NCBI RefSeq assembly: GCF_000281045.1
Contig: NW_008246070.1
Span: 676,625-740,624 of the forward strand
Length of the DNA: 64,000 nt
Reading direction: 5' to 3'
Origin: Saprolegnia diclina VS20
Taxonomy: Eukaryota; Oomycota; Saprolegniomycetes; Saprolegniales; Saprolegniaceae
Shown here: positions 31,216-42,961 of the stretch, piece after piece
Layout: the number at the start of each line of letters is the position of its first letter
Position numbering within the stretch: position 1 is the first letter of the stretch
Notes under the pieces: generated by a model
What the model was told of the DNA's origin: nothing
The model's database searches: none
The model's input: only the letters and a program-made list of their open reading frames with translations
Translations under genes and position numbers: made by a program

Positions 31216-32039
31216 TCGGAATGCAATGACGCTCGTGGCTGATAGGATTCATTTTTAGAGGTTTATCCGGCTGTCCATGGTCCATGGATGGACTGGCGAT
31301 GAACAAACCTCCGCTGTCTTGTCCTTGCGTTACTGAGCCTTGCTTCTTGCTTCCTCTCCAACTCGTCGATGGCTTGCCGAGTACTATAGCCTGTCGCTCC
31401 CAACGCCGTCATCCAAGTCACGCACACGCGCGAAAACCTGCGCGACCAAAAGCTCGTCCTGAGGATGAACCCAAGTCTCCATCATTCGTGTGGCCTCTCC
31501 ACGACCATGGGCATGTTCACTCGAATAGCACTACGGTCCTATCGCTAATACACACTATACCTAGTATTAGTTCCGGTACAGAGATCGCACACAGCCCATG
31601 CCCCGTCGCATGACGATGAGCGGTTGGTCAGCGCCCTTCAACTTGCCTGCGTCCGTAGTGTACTCTTCAACGTGGTCGTGGAATCCAGTGTACGAAGACG
31701 GTCGTTGCCGGGGCTTTGTGTCGCTGCACGTGACGTCTTGTCAAGACAGCAAACTCGTCTTGCGTCATAACCGCGACGTGTCATAACCGCGAGGTGCTCG
31801 TTTACTGTATGCTGACGCAGACGCGACACGAGGGCCACCCGCGGCGTCGGCGACGTCCGAGCTATCCCTGGGTGACCTCACCACGCGTTGTGTTCACGAA
31901 GGCGCGCGTTTCCGTCATCCTGCCGCCAGAAAGCGCGCGCCCCGCCAAAAGATCGTCATTCTCGCGATGACGTCATTGCGTGACGTCACGCGATCCAGGG
32001 CTGGGAAAGGTCATTTCCCATCTGGCCACCCCTTGCAGC
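31216..32039. promoter_or_regulatory. Upstream region of ACSL copy 4 with CRE-type palindromes
   Basis: 824 bp between the divergent transposase-like gene and ACSL copy 4; no supportable gene. Two perfect TGACGTCA sites (31968-31975 and 31981-31988) lie 52-72 nt before the ACSL start. A gcacgtgacgtc element sits near 31725 and a 13-bp direct repeat gtcataaccgcga at 31764-31776 and 31780-31792. These match bZIP (CRE/G-box) recognition sequences. Regulation by such factors is inference. Confidence 0.5.
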
Positions 32040-34347
32040 ATGCTCGCGCTCAGTGTCTTGGCCGAGCTGCCGCGCCCGACGCTCATTCTCCAAACGCTCC
32101 TCGCCATGGCGCTCGGCAGCTTCTTCTTCCTCAAGGCCAGCCAGCGCCGGACGCTGCCGCCGACGCCATCGAGCTACTGCGAGCCGGACGGTAGCAGCGC
32201 CAAGCCCGGCCACGGCCCCGTGTACCGCGTTGGCCCGTTCCCCGAGCCGGCGTTCCCGTCGCTCCTCGAGGTCCTCCAGCACTCTGTGCGGTCGCACCCG
32301 ACCAAGCCGTTCTTGGGCCGCCGGCCCATCGACAGCGCTGGCAACGCCGGACCGTTCGTCTGGGAGACGTATGAAGAGGTGTACGTCCGCATTCAAAACT
32401 TTGGCGCTGGCCTCATGCGCGAGCGCATGGTCGAGCCGCTCGACAGCACCGATAACATGCGTCTGCTTTGCATCTACATGAAGAACCGACCCGAGTGGAC
32501 GATGGCGCAGTATGCGGCGTACTACTGCGGCGCGGGCATCTCGCCGCTTTACGACACCCTCGGCGTGACGTCGACCAAGTACATTCTCAACCAAACGACC
32601 GCGTCGACCGTGCTCAGCACCACGCTCGAGCTCCCGAGTTTGCTCGCCATGAAGGCCGACGTGCCGACGATGGCCCACATCATCCTCGCCGACGTCGAGA
32701 CGGTCTCTGACGACGACGCTACCAAGGCCGCAGCCGTCGGTGTCAAGCTCTGGACCTTCAAGCAGATTGAAGGCGTTGGCGCCGCGTACCCGGCTGCACC
32801 GCGCTACCCCAAGCCCGACGACGTCTCGATCTTGATGTACGCAACGTGAGATAGAAAATGTGGCGTGTGCTGAGCCATGGTGTAGGTACACGAGCGGCAC
32901 GACGGGCGACCCGAAGGGCGTGGTCTTGACGCACGCCAACTTGCTCACGACCAACATGGCGTGCGACGAGCGCGTGACGGTCGGCAAGGCGATCAACGCG
33001 GTCAAGAACCACCCGACCTTTCTCTCGTACCTCCCGCTCCCGCACGTAGCCGAGCAGGTGTTCCAGCTCTTTATGATCCGCCACTTTGGCGCGCTCGGGT
33101 TCTACCAAGGCAACACGGCCAAGCTCCTCGACGACCTCGCGGCGCTGCGCCCGACCATCTTTGCGACCGTGCCCCGGCTCCTCAACAAGATTTACGACAC
33201 GATCGTCGGGTCGGCGTCGGCGGCCGGCGGCTTTAAGGGCTGGCTTTTCCAGCGCGCGCTGCGCACCAAGCTCGCGAACCTCCCGTACGGCGTCACGACG
33301 CACGCGCTGTACGACAAGCTCATTTTTTCCAAGGTATGTCGTCTCCCGTGCGCGCGTCCCAAGTTCACCTCGATATGATATGCGTAGATTCGCGTCAAAC
33401 TCGGCTTGGACCGCACGACGTTGATGGGGTGCGGGTCGGCGCCGCTCTCGCCGGACGTTCTCGCCTTCTTCCGCGTCGTCATGGACTGCCCGGTCCTCGA
33501 GGCGTACGGCCAAAGCGAGTGCAGCGGTATCTCCAACATGACGCACTACCTCGACTTTACCGGCGGCAACGCGGGCCCGCCGATCGCCAACTGCGAGATC
33601 AAGCTCGTTTCAGTGCCGGAAATGGGCTACGACGTCAACGACACGGAGCACGGCGACGACGACGCCAAGATTGCTGTCCGTGGGCGCGGCGAAGTCTGCT
33701 ACCGCGGCCCGAGCGTGTTTCCGGGCTACTTTAAGAACCCAGAGAAGACAAAAGAAGCCCTCGACGAAGATGGCTGGCTGCACTCGGGCGACGTTGGCGT
33801 CTGGCTGCCGGACGGACGTCTCAAGATTATCGACCGCAAGAAGAACATCTTCAAGCTCTCCCAAGGCGAGTACGTCGCCCCCGAGAAGATTGAGCTCGTT
33901 ATCAAGGGCAGCGTCTACGTCAACCAGCCCTTTGTCTATGGCGACTCGCTCCACTCGGTGCTCGTCGGTATCATTGTGCCCGAAGAAGCCGAGCTCAAGA
34001 CCCTCGCAGCCTCGCTCGGTGTCTCTGGCTCGTTCGAAGAGCTCTGCGTCCACGCCAAGGTACTTGAATACTTTGCTGTTCTAGTAGGCTGATATATTTG
34101 TGTACAGGTTGTCGATGCCGTGCAAAAGGACATTGTGGCCGTGAGCAAGAAGGGCGGTCTCTATGGCTTTGAGACGGTCCGCGCGCTCTGCCTGCATCCC
34201 GAGCCGTTTACGGTCGAGAACGACCTCATGACGCCCACGTTTAAGCTCAAGCGCAACGAAGTCAAGAAGGCTTTTCTCAAGCAGATCGACGCGCTCTACG
34301 TCAAGAGCGGCGACGTGGTCGCGGGCAAGAACGTCAAGCAACAGTAG
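32040..34347 (+). CDS. Long-chain acyl-CoA synthetase, tandem copy 4
   Basis: join(32040..32836,32886..33333,33388..34059,34108..34347), 718 aa. Introns of 49, 54 and 48 nt; the sum is in frame. N-terminal hydrophobic anchor (TLILQTLLAMALGSFFFL). Motifs: YTSGTTGDPKGVVLTHANLL, LPLPHVAEQVFQLF, PTIFATVPRLLNKIYDTIVG, LEAYGQSECSGISNMTHYLD, GEVCYRGPSVFPGYFKNPEK, GWLHSGDVGVWLPDGRLKII, DRKKNIFKLSQGEYVAPEKI and TPTFKLKRNEVKKAF. It ends KNVKQQ. It is the most divergent copy in the A5 and A7 regions. It is separated from the other three by the transposase-like gene, and its intron positions match copy 2. Confidence 0.95.
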
Positions 34348-34631
34348 TCACCTAGTATTGGTCAATCCATAGTCTTTTTATTATATGCCACTTTCTATTT
34401 TTTTGATTGTGTTGCCGACGGAACGTGCCAATCATGTATTTTCAAGGTTGTGTCGATGGAGTAGGGTCGTTCATCGGGGTGTGCAATGTGTTCCAAGGGC
34501 TGGAATAAAGGACTGGTCGCGTTGTGCTCGGAAGATTGAAAGATTGAAAGATCGATATATTTCAGCTGGCATTGGATACCGGTTCTGCTTGACGAATGAG
34601 GCGGCTGTGCCTCAGAAAACGCGCTCGAGGC

Positions 34632-34810
34632 CTACGCGCCGTGCCAGGCGTCGTGATCGTACAACTCGACCCGAGGCATTGGCATGTCGCCGTCGCCGCT
34701 GTTCCATGCGGCCTCGAGCGGGACATCGACGACCGCAAACGGCGCGTCCATTGCGGGCTCGATCGGCGCGTGTAAGATGCAGGTGTTGGTCCCATCGCAG
34801 CTGCACTCCA
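34632..34810 (-). pseudogene. Possible exon or gene remnant, unrecognised
   Basis: The minus-strand frame CSCDGTNTCILHAPIEPAMD..., ending ..MPRVELYDHDAWHGA at 34632, has the codon style of real exons here (GC-rich third positions), whereas the sequence upstream does not. I cannot connect it to further exons or to a family. It may be the last exon of a decayed gene. Confidence 0.25.
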
Positions 34811-35333
34811 TTGGGTTGGCTATTGGGTCCTTCGAGGAGCTCTTATTGGGAAATGATCGCATGAATGGGATCAAACTCATGACCAATTCCAACGGCCGTG
34901 CACTCTCAGCGCAGATAATTGCGCCAGAGCTTCGCCACAACGGCATCCCGGTACTGAAACGCTGGAGCTGCACCGCAAACATCTGGCGATGAGGACAAAA
35001 CCTCTCTTTAACACTCGGATTGATCTGGTTATGCAATGAAGGACATCCGAGAACCTCCATTTAATGCAATTGAACCATCTGGCCTTGGTTGCGATGTCGA
35101 GTGATTCGACGTCACGTGTTCTTGCGCTTGTCCCCACTGGCGACAAGGATGTGGACCATGGCCATTGGACTGTTGGATCGGCACGACTCGCTGTCGCCAG
35201 CGCTGTGTATCGCGTACCTCGGCGCCGCGCTCAAGGACCTCGCGCAGACGCTCGGCGAAGAAGGCAACCAACCTCCTCGAGCACACGGTCGCCCACGCCG
35301 ACGACTCGGACTTCATCTGCCACGTCGCTACTA

Positions 35334-35397
35334 CAGGATACGTTCACGACGGTGATTGCTTCTTGACATCGACAATCACCGTCGTGAACGTATCCTG
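35334..35397. repeat. Perfect 24-bp inverted repeat with 16-nt loop
   Basis: Arms at 35334-35357 (caggatacgttcacgacggt + gatt) and 35374-35397 are exact reverse complements, separated by 16 nt. The second arm codes for QDTFTTVI in the minus-strand gene and the first arm supplies that gene's stop codon. Confidence 0.95.
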
Positions 35398-36260
35398 GTG
35401 ACCTTGCGTGCTGCAGCGAACGGAGCTTCCGCGGACGCGGTGGGTGGGCAAGGAATCGAGGACGTAGATAGTGTCACCTTCAACGACCTCGAGCCAAAAG
35501 TGCAATCTAAGAGAAAAATATTTTTCGCGCCCGAGAGAGTATCAACGTACCCAGAGCAAAAGAGCAGAACGGTGACCATGGCACGCAGGTCCACCTTCTT
35601 GCAGGCGCCCGTAGCCGCGGTGTTGAGAATTTGGATCGTCGAAACGTCATACGGGCGTGCTATGGCCATGGCGCCGAAATCGACGAGCGCTGTGCACAGC
35701 ATTTTGTCGGTCTCGAGGAGTGCCTTGAGGTGCAGTCGTGTAAGAGAAACGCCACCGACCGTAATCGACGAAGCAGACGGCCGTAGGGTAATCGCTTCGA
35801 CGTCGATCGCGTTGGCGACCGCGTCCTGGGACGCGGCATGGGCCATGTGGCGCTTCGCGAGCTTCTGGCGCTTGCTGGTCGACGTCGTCTCGATCAGCTT
35901 GCGCTTCGATGTCGGCGTTTCAGATACATGGTCTGGCTTCCCCGAAGTTGCGTCAAGGCCGTCTTCGAGGGACCACGACTTCTCGCGCTTCGTGCCCGCA
36001 TGCCAATCCTTGTAATAGGCGGCGAATGCGGGGTTGTTCACGGCGGTGTGGTAGTACGTCGGGCCGAGACCGCGTTCACTTTCCGGTGTAGCATACCACC
36101 GATGAAATGCGGCGGTCTTGATAACCTTGTCGAACGCGGACGTCCCCGACGTTGTGCGCGGCTTGTAGTTGCGTAGGATGTTGCCAAACGCGACGCTGGC
36201 GTTGTGGTCGTTGAACCACCCCCGGCCAAGGTGGGCCATTTTCCCCTTGCAGGAAGCCAT
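35344..36260 (-). CDS. Unrecognised protein with weak Ulp1/C48-protease-like end, possibly truncated
   Basis: Complement(join(35344..35506,35551..36260)), 290 aa by my splice; the 44-nt intron 35507-35550 (GT..TAG) keeps the frame. The N-terminal part (GKMAHLGRGWFNDHNASVAF, then FHRWYATPESERGLGPTYYH) is unknown to me and is followed by a Lys/Arg/Ser-rich stretch (SKRKLIETTSTSKRQKLAKR). After the intron comes LHFWLEVVEGDTIYVLDSLP, resembling the HWxLxVI...IxxxDSL core of Ulp1-type cysteine proteases, but no Asp/Cys half of the catalytic site follows. The frame ends inside an inverted repeat (35334-35397), suggesting 3' truncation by rearrangement. Treat it as hypothetical or a pseudogene. Confidence 0.35.
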
Positions 36261-38477
36261 CCGACTTGCCGCGACTTCACTGATCGCGTAATCGGCCGTC
36301 TTGATTGCGATCCAGAGGTAGGATCAAGACCGCGGTGTCGTCTTGAGGTCTCAGTGGACCTCAACATGTACGAAGACAAGTCGGAAGAAACGCAGTATTC
36401 ACGTAGACGCAGGTCGAGGCGCCGACGAACCCCGCCTCTCTGGCGTGGCACACAACCAAGAAGCTCAGTAGCCTCCTCGACGACGCGGCCGATCTGCGTG
36501 CTCCTCGACAGCTTACATCGCCGGCAGCTTCGTCGTCTTCGAGGTATCTTCTACCCGAACACGCTGACGTCGTGCTCTACACACGCTGCGACAGCGTCCC
36601 GCTGCGTGAGATCGCTGATGACCGTTTCCGCCTTCAAACGCCAGACAAAGGGAGGCCGTACTCCCAAACACCGGCGTGTGTACTAAGAGGCAAAATGGAA
36701 ACTAGAACTAGCCGACTGCTGGAGCCCTGGCCACAGGCTCCTGTACAGTCCCATCCCAACGGTCTTCCCGTAGGACGATCTACTGATAGATTGATACAAA
36801 CACATCGCCTTGTCTCGACCTAGTGGTTCGAGAGCTGTGTGGATATGAATATCCTGTGCTCAACCACTGTATGAGGCATCTACTGCCACACACCCCTCTC
36901 CATTATAGGACAGCTTAGCCCAAATCCCAAGGAATCAAAGACCGCAAAAACAGACCCCGGAGAATCGCCGTCAGTATCTGCTCTTGATCTGGTCTAAGAT
37001 CTTCAAGAGTTACCGTTGCCTTGTCTTTTGCAGGGCCCCATCATGCCATGCAAAAGACGCTAGTGCTGCGCCTGCTGGGCCACGTGCTGCGCATGAAAGA
37101 AGTCGTCCCTGCCAACATTGCCGCCGCCCACTTCTTTGCCCCGCCCGTGGCGCCACGTTTTTGGGCCGCACCGAGCTCACGTTGCCGATCGTCCTGCACC
37201 GCGACCTCCAGTCGCTGGCGCCGCTTCAGTCAACTGGCGTCTCTCGATGACCTCAAGGAACTGCGTAGCGTTGCCACCGATGGCGCAGCCTTTACAAGCG
37301 TGTCGTCATGGGCCTCACTCGCGGCCACAAGCGCCGCCGGGCGACTATAGAAAGAGCAAGACGAGCCGCCTGCGCAGCCACGGCTCGCAAGCGAATGAAG
37401 AAGAAGAAGGAGATTGCTAGCCTACTCTCTACGTACAGCGAATGCGAAGATAATGCGAAACACGCTCATATGATGTGCTCGTACCGGTATGAGGACGATC
37501 GAAAGTCGTCGGATGGGCGTTTGAGACATTCGCCGCGCTGAGCCCTTTGACGTCGAGGTACGCAACGACCCACGCCCGCAACATGGCCCGAGCAGGCTTC
37601 AACCACGTCTCGCACGTACGAGGGGCCAGCCAGTCCTTCAAGATCTTGACGTCAAGCACCAGCGACTGACGTCTGGCTCCTGGCACTGGTACAAGCAATC
37701 GCCGGGGTGGACCAAGAACTGGCACGCGATCGCCGCAGCCGAACCTGGGACGCCTCAATGGCGTAAAAATTTTGCCGGAAAGTTGCAGTTGCTGGCTACT
37801 GCGACGACACGCCTCGCAGCACCCGCCGGACGCGCCCGTCGTGACGCCGTGGCCACGTGCCTTCTTCCTCGACGCTGTTTGCGCTCTTGTTTGAACCGCT
37901 GGCGACGGCCCAACGCCATGCTGTGGCCGATGCAACGCGCTTGCGTGCTCCACACCGTCTGGGTACATATAGCCCGAAACGACAGAGTCTTATGTTCCGA
38001 GGGGCCCTTTGTGACGCCCGAAGCGACTGCCACTCGCGCTGAGTTCTCGACCAAGCTGCCTCTTCAGCATTTGCTGCAACCACTGTGTCTCTTTCAAATG
38101 ATGAACATCCTGCGCCACGACTCCTCGACCACCTCGTTCCGGCCATGCATGCGCCTCGCTTTCGCGACGGCTACTAGTAAGCCTCCCCGCTGCTGCCGTC
38201 CGTCACAACACTGAGTCGAAAGTCCGCCCCCAAAACAGTCAAGTGCAACTAGATAGACTCACTTTAACAACGCAAAAAGCAACTCCCGGTGTCCAGGGGC
38301 AGCATGTGGATGGCATGTGGACGTATTACTACACTCTAGAACGGACAATTATTTCAGGGTATTCCCGTGGTAATATCCAAAAACAAATCAATTAGACACA
38401 CACACAACGAGTCGATATCACGGTACCCTAACCGCCACGGTACCCTAACCGCCACGGTACCTAACCCTCTTCTTGGC
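36261..38477. other. 2.2-kb gene-poor region
   Basis: No gene can be supported. Fragments with gene-like composition exist: plus strand ~37048-37150 (MQKTLVLRLLGHVLRMKEVV) and minus strand ~37429-37660 (VKILKDWLAPRTCETWLKPA, RAMLRAWVVAYLDVKG). They do not join into a longer product, and I recognise neither. With the 34.4-36.3 kb stretch, this looks like a region of decayed genes or repeats. Confidence 0.35.
38421..38466. repeat. 17-bp minisatellite, ~2.6 copies, containing CCCTAA
   Basis: The unit cggtaccctaaccgcca occurs at 38421-38437 and 38438-38454. A third partial copy from 38455 has one base deleted (cggtacctaaccc). The repeat contains the telomere-like string ccctaa. It lies just beyond the 3' end of the minus-strand ABCC gene, probably in its 3' UTR. 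Confidence 0.9.
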
Positions 38478-41400
38478 TCAAACCATGGACGCAAAATACC
38501 CGCGGGCGTCCTGCAGCAAGGTGGTCGGCGTATCAAAAGCAACGACGCGGCCGTGCTCGAGCACAAGGACCCGGTCGCTGGCAGCGATCGTGGCCAACCG
38601 GTGCGCGACCGTCAGCACCGTCGCGCCCGAAAATGCATCGGCCATGAGCTACGCATGCGATACTGAAATACGACATCACGCGGAGAACGACTCTACCTCG
38701 CGAAGCCGGCGGTTCGTCTCATGGTCGACGCTGGCCGTCGCTTCGTCAATGCACACAATCTTGGCGGCCTTGAGCACTGCACGACCAATGCCAAGCAGCT
38801 GCGTTTGGCCTTGGCTGAGCACGCTGCCATCAACGAGCTGCTCGAGCTGCAGCGGAAAGCTTTGCACGAGCGAGCGCAGGCCGCACGAGTGCAGCGCGGC
38901 CCACAGGCGGTCGTCGTCGTACTGATCGAGCGGATCCAGATTCTTGCGCAGAGAGGTCGCGAAGAGCACCGTGGTCTGCGGCACGTACGCCAGCGCGCCG
39001 CGCAGCTGCGTCAGCGACAGAGCCGCAATGTCTTGGCCGTCAATAAGAATGCGACCGGAAAAGTCGACTGCGCGGAAGAAGCAGTTGAGGAGCGAGCTCT
39101 TGCCGGCACCCGACGGCCCGCAAATCCCAACCTTCTCGCGCGCCCCGATCGCCGCCGAGATGTTGGCCAGACGACCGCGCGGCAAGCTCACCTGCACCAA
39201 CTCGATCGCACCAGTCGTGATCCAGTCAGCGTCGCCATCGGGCTCGTCTCGTCCACAGCCAGCACCTTCGTCGGGGAGTGCACCGTATTCGCGGAGCCGC
39301 TCGACCGACACCATCGCCTGCTCGGCCCACACAAACGCCTCGAGCCCGAGCTTGAGCTTGCGGATAATCGGCAGCGCGTACATGAGCGTAAGCCCCAAGT
39401 ACGCCGACGGCATCGGGTGGCCGCGGGCGGCCGCCATCGCGGCCGAGAAGCCCACAAAGCCGGCGACCAAAATACCGAGCGCGTCCAGTCGGATCGCGAG
39501 CCAGCCAAGTGTGAGCGACTGCGCCAGCGAGACGCGCTGGAAGAGACACAAGTGCGCTTCAAACTGGGCTTGCCACGCAACGGCCGAGCCGCGCCCGCGA
39601 AGGACGCTGAGGCCGTTGAGCGTCGCTTTCAAGTGCATCATGAGGGGCGACTGGACCACATGGTTGAGCCGCGAGAGGTCGCGGGCCGGTGGCCGGTAGC
39701 GCGCCTGCAAATAGAGGTACACGGCACTCAGCGGCAGAAGGAGCAGAAGGACGTAGACGTTGGTGAAGTAGAGCACGACGATCGACCCCGTGATCGAAAT
39801 GACTTCCAGCACGAGGAAATCCAGGGCCATCGGAATCATCGTGTCGACAGTCGACGTGTCATCGCCGAGCCGGTTGAGGATCCGCCCAATCGGCGTCGTC
39901 TCGTAAAAGCCCAACGACGTGCGCAAAAGCTGGTGCGTCATGCGGTTGTAGAGATTCTTGGCCGCGCGGAGACTGCCATACACGACCACGCTAATGTGCG
40001 CTGTCGTCATGAGCAGCGTCCCCAACGTGAGCGCAATGAGGCCGCGCGCAAAGACAGTTGGTGACGTCGCGTGGTACGTCGTGTACTGCGCCGTCCAATA
40101 GTCCATCCCGTTCTGCAGCAGCTGGAGACTCACGTTGGTGAGCGGCCACGCCAGCGCCGTGCCATAGCCCATCGCCGCGGCATACGCGTGCCACACCTAT
40201 CACAAGCCATCACAATGATCTGTCATTCTGCGTTGCCACGTACCTCGAGCGCCACAATACCCGATTCACGGCCTTCTTCGGGCACAGCGTCGACACCGCC
40301 GCGCTCACAAGGTGGTGTGGACGGTGCCGACACGACAGCGGGCTCGTGCATCTGCGTGGCATCGGCGAGAAGCGCATTGAGACGGGACCCGGGCGTGGCG
40401 CGCAAGACATCGTAGGCGCCGCGTTCGACGACAGCGCCGTCGTCCAGCACGAAGATCGTCGGCGCCAAGACGCGCACGAGGTCAAGCGCGTGGGTCGAGA
40501 GCACGAGCGTGGCCGACGGCGGCAGCACAGTGCGTAGCTCGGCTAAAATACCTCTGGCGGTGCGGGTGTCGAGGCCGCTCCAGCAGTCGTCCAACAAATA
40601 CACGCCCGCGCGCTGGTACAAGGCGCGTGCGAGGCCAACGCGCGCGCGCTGCCCGCCGCTCAGATTGGCGCCGTCTTCGCTCACGAGCAGCGTCATTGGC
40701 AGCCCGTCCAGGCGACACACCGCTGTCACGCGCGCGTACAACGTTGGGTCCCAATCGCTCTCGAGCGTCACGTTGTACTGGAGCGAGCCAGGTACCATCC
40801 ACGGCGTCTGCGGCGCATACGCCACCGAGTGTGCGACGCGACCGGCCGCGCCGTGCACACAGGGCATGTCGCCAAGGAGAGCGAGCAGCAGCGACGACTT
40901 GCCCGCCCCACTGCGACCGCCCACGACCACATTGGCACCAGGTGTCAGCGTCAACGCCGAGAGGTGCAGGCGGAACGGACCTTTGCCAAGCAAGGGCGCC
41001 ACCAGCTCCTCGTTGCTGTTCACCTCGGGTGACCAGCCAAACGTGCAATGGTCATAGCGCGTGACGACCGTACCGTCGCATGCAGATGACGACGGAGCCA
41101 AGAGGAACGTTGAGAGACGCATGAACGAGACATACGCCTCACCAATGCTGCGCGCAATCCACGGCAGACCCGTGATCGGCCCCACAAGCTGCTGCAGAAG
41201 CGAGATGATGGTGTAGGCGCGCGCTGCCGTGATCGTCTGGCCCGTGTACACAATGACGACAAAGACGCCGGTTTGGATCATGAGCGGCGCAGCACTCGAG
41301 AGCACGTCGCAAAACGCCGTGATGATCTGCCGCAGCCGCAACGCTTGGAGCTCCAGCGCCCGGACAGCGTCGAGCTGCTCTGTAAAGTAGCGCGTCCAGC

Positions 41401-42961
41401 CAAAGCTCTAGGCGCATTTCGCCAACGAGCACTCTTGGCGTGGTGACCTACCTTGAGCGTGCGAATCCCCGCCAGCGTGCTCACGCTGAGCCGCAGTCGG
41501 TCGTCGCGCACCGCAAGCAGCCGCGCCTTGACGCGCTGGACGAGATGCGCCAAGTAGACTTGCAGCGGCAGCATGGCGCCGAGCAGGACAAGCCCCCCGA
41601 GAAACGCGAACGAGACCTCGTCGCCCAAGACAACGAGCGCCATGGCAATCTGCCAGCACACAACTTTGCGGAAAATGCTGGAAAATGCAAAAGGAAATGT
41701 ACCTGCATGGGCAGTAGCGCCACGTCAAAGAGCGAGCCAGGCAGGCGCACAATGACGGGCACGTCCATCGTCACGTAGTTGGTCACGTGGCCAATGACGT
41801 CGCCGTCGCTCGGCCCGAGCGTGAGCACGCGCGCATAAATACCGGCTTGCAAGCCCGACGTAAACCGAATGTTGAACCGGTCTTTGCTCAGCGCTACACA
41901 CTGGTCTTGAGCCATAGAACGGAAAAAGTGGCGTTGTCGTACAGTACTGGGACCGCGACACGGTGCGCAAGAGAGCTTGTAGGACCAAGGCCGACGCGAG
42001 GAGATACCCGGTCGACGGCGATGGCGCTGGACGGCTCGACCACTCGAGGATACTCTACGCGCCAAATAAGGCACTGGAACGACTAGGACAACGCACTTTG
42101 GTCAAGAGCGGCGTCATCATATCGAGGACTGTGTTGCCGATCGACCAGAGAAAGAAGCCACCAATGTCGCGGCCGTGCAAGCGCCAGAGCAGACGCAAGA
42201 GCGACGGCGACGTTGGCGCCTGCTTCTCCGTTTCGTAGGCCGAGACAAAGCGTCGGCTTGCGGTCGGCGTAGCGTCGGCGACGGGAAGGGCCGGAATGTC
42301 GGCTGCCTCAAAGGATGCGACGCCCATGAGCGGTGCCACGTACGCAAATGTGAGGCGGGAAAACCAATTCGCCTTGTCAAATGGACTGTCGCTCGGCTGG
42401 AGGAGCGTCGCGGGCAGTAGCGCAAGGCCGCTAAGAAAGATCGTGCCGCCGTGCAGCCCGAGCTTCCACGCTTCGTCTGGCGGATGCTGTTGCAGCAGCT
42501 GCTGGCACTGCCAAAAGCCGAGGATCGCCATTGCGAAGAAGGCCGCTCGGAGCAATGGCAGGTCGCGGTACGGGTGCTCGGTCAGAATCGCAGCGTAAAA
42601 GAGGTAGGCCACGCAGCGCGTGGTCGTGCCAAACATCTACGTTGCGCGTGTGCATAGATCGCACAGTTGCAGTGTACCTCGGCCGGCGTCACTGCATGGC
42701 CGCCAAGGTACTTGACAACGAGAAACGACAAGTGCAATGTCACGAGGAGCACCGCGAGAAGGTACTTGGCCGGCAAGCAGGGCTGCTCCATGTAGACGCT
42801 CATTGGCGTGTGGAGGCAGACGTGCATCGAGTACATGCTCACGAGGAGGAAGGCGAGCGACGCGCCTACGCTCACTTATGAGCGCGTGTAGAAGAAGCGA
42901 TCACACCGTCGTTGGCAACGACTGGGAAGCAGTCGACTGCGCCGCAGTACTCGGGCAGCAT
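38478..42961 (-). CDS. ABC transporter, subfamily C (MRP-type), full length, ABCC10-like
   Basis: TMD1-NBD1-TMD2-NBD2 exporter on the minus strand. The start [28 protein letters not shown] lies at 42961. NBD1: Walker [17 protein letters not shown], signature [16 protein letters not shown], Walker [16 protein letters not shown]2: Walker [16 protein letters not shown], signature [17 protein letters not shown], Walker [16 protein letters not shown]2 begins [12 protein letters not shown] after an intron at 40197-40243. The last intron (38649-38696) joins [23 protein letters not shown] to a C-terminal exon ending ..[10 protein letters not shown] at 38478. Other short introns lie near 41409-41450, 41690, 42095, 42637-42680 and 42860-42900. 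Expected to export amphipathic or conjugated compounds. It resembles the plus-strand transporter at 58078-62680 more than the one at 53809-57744. Confidence 0.93.

Noticed and set aside
35029-35316. Continuation of the Ulp1-like frame past the hairpin (containing VPIQQSNGHG), proposed as the catalytic Cys region
   Set aside because: The NG(H)xCG pattern needed for a C48 active site is not present in frame, and the hairpin interrupts the connection.
38721-40064. 447-codon plus-strand frame within the ABCC gene
   Set aside because: Overlaps TMD2-NBD2 of the minus-strand transporter. Composition is charged and repetitive with no recognisable domain.
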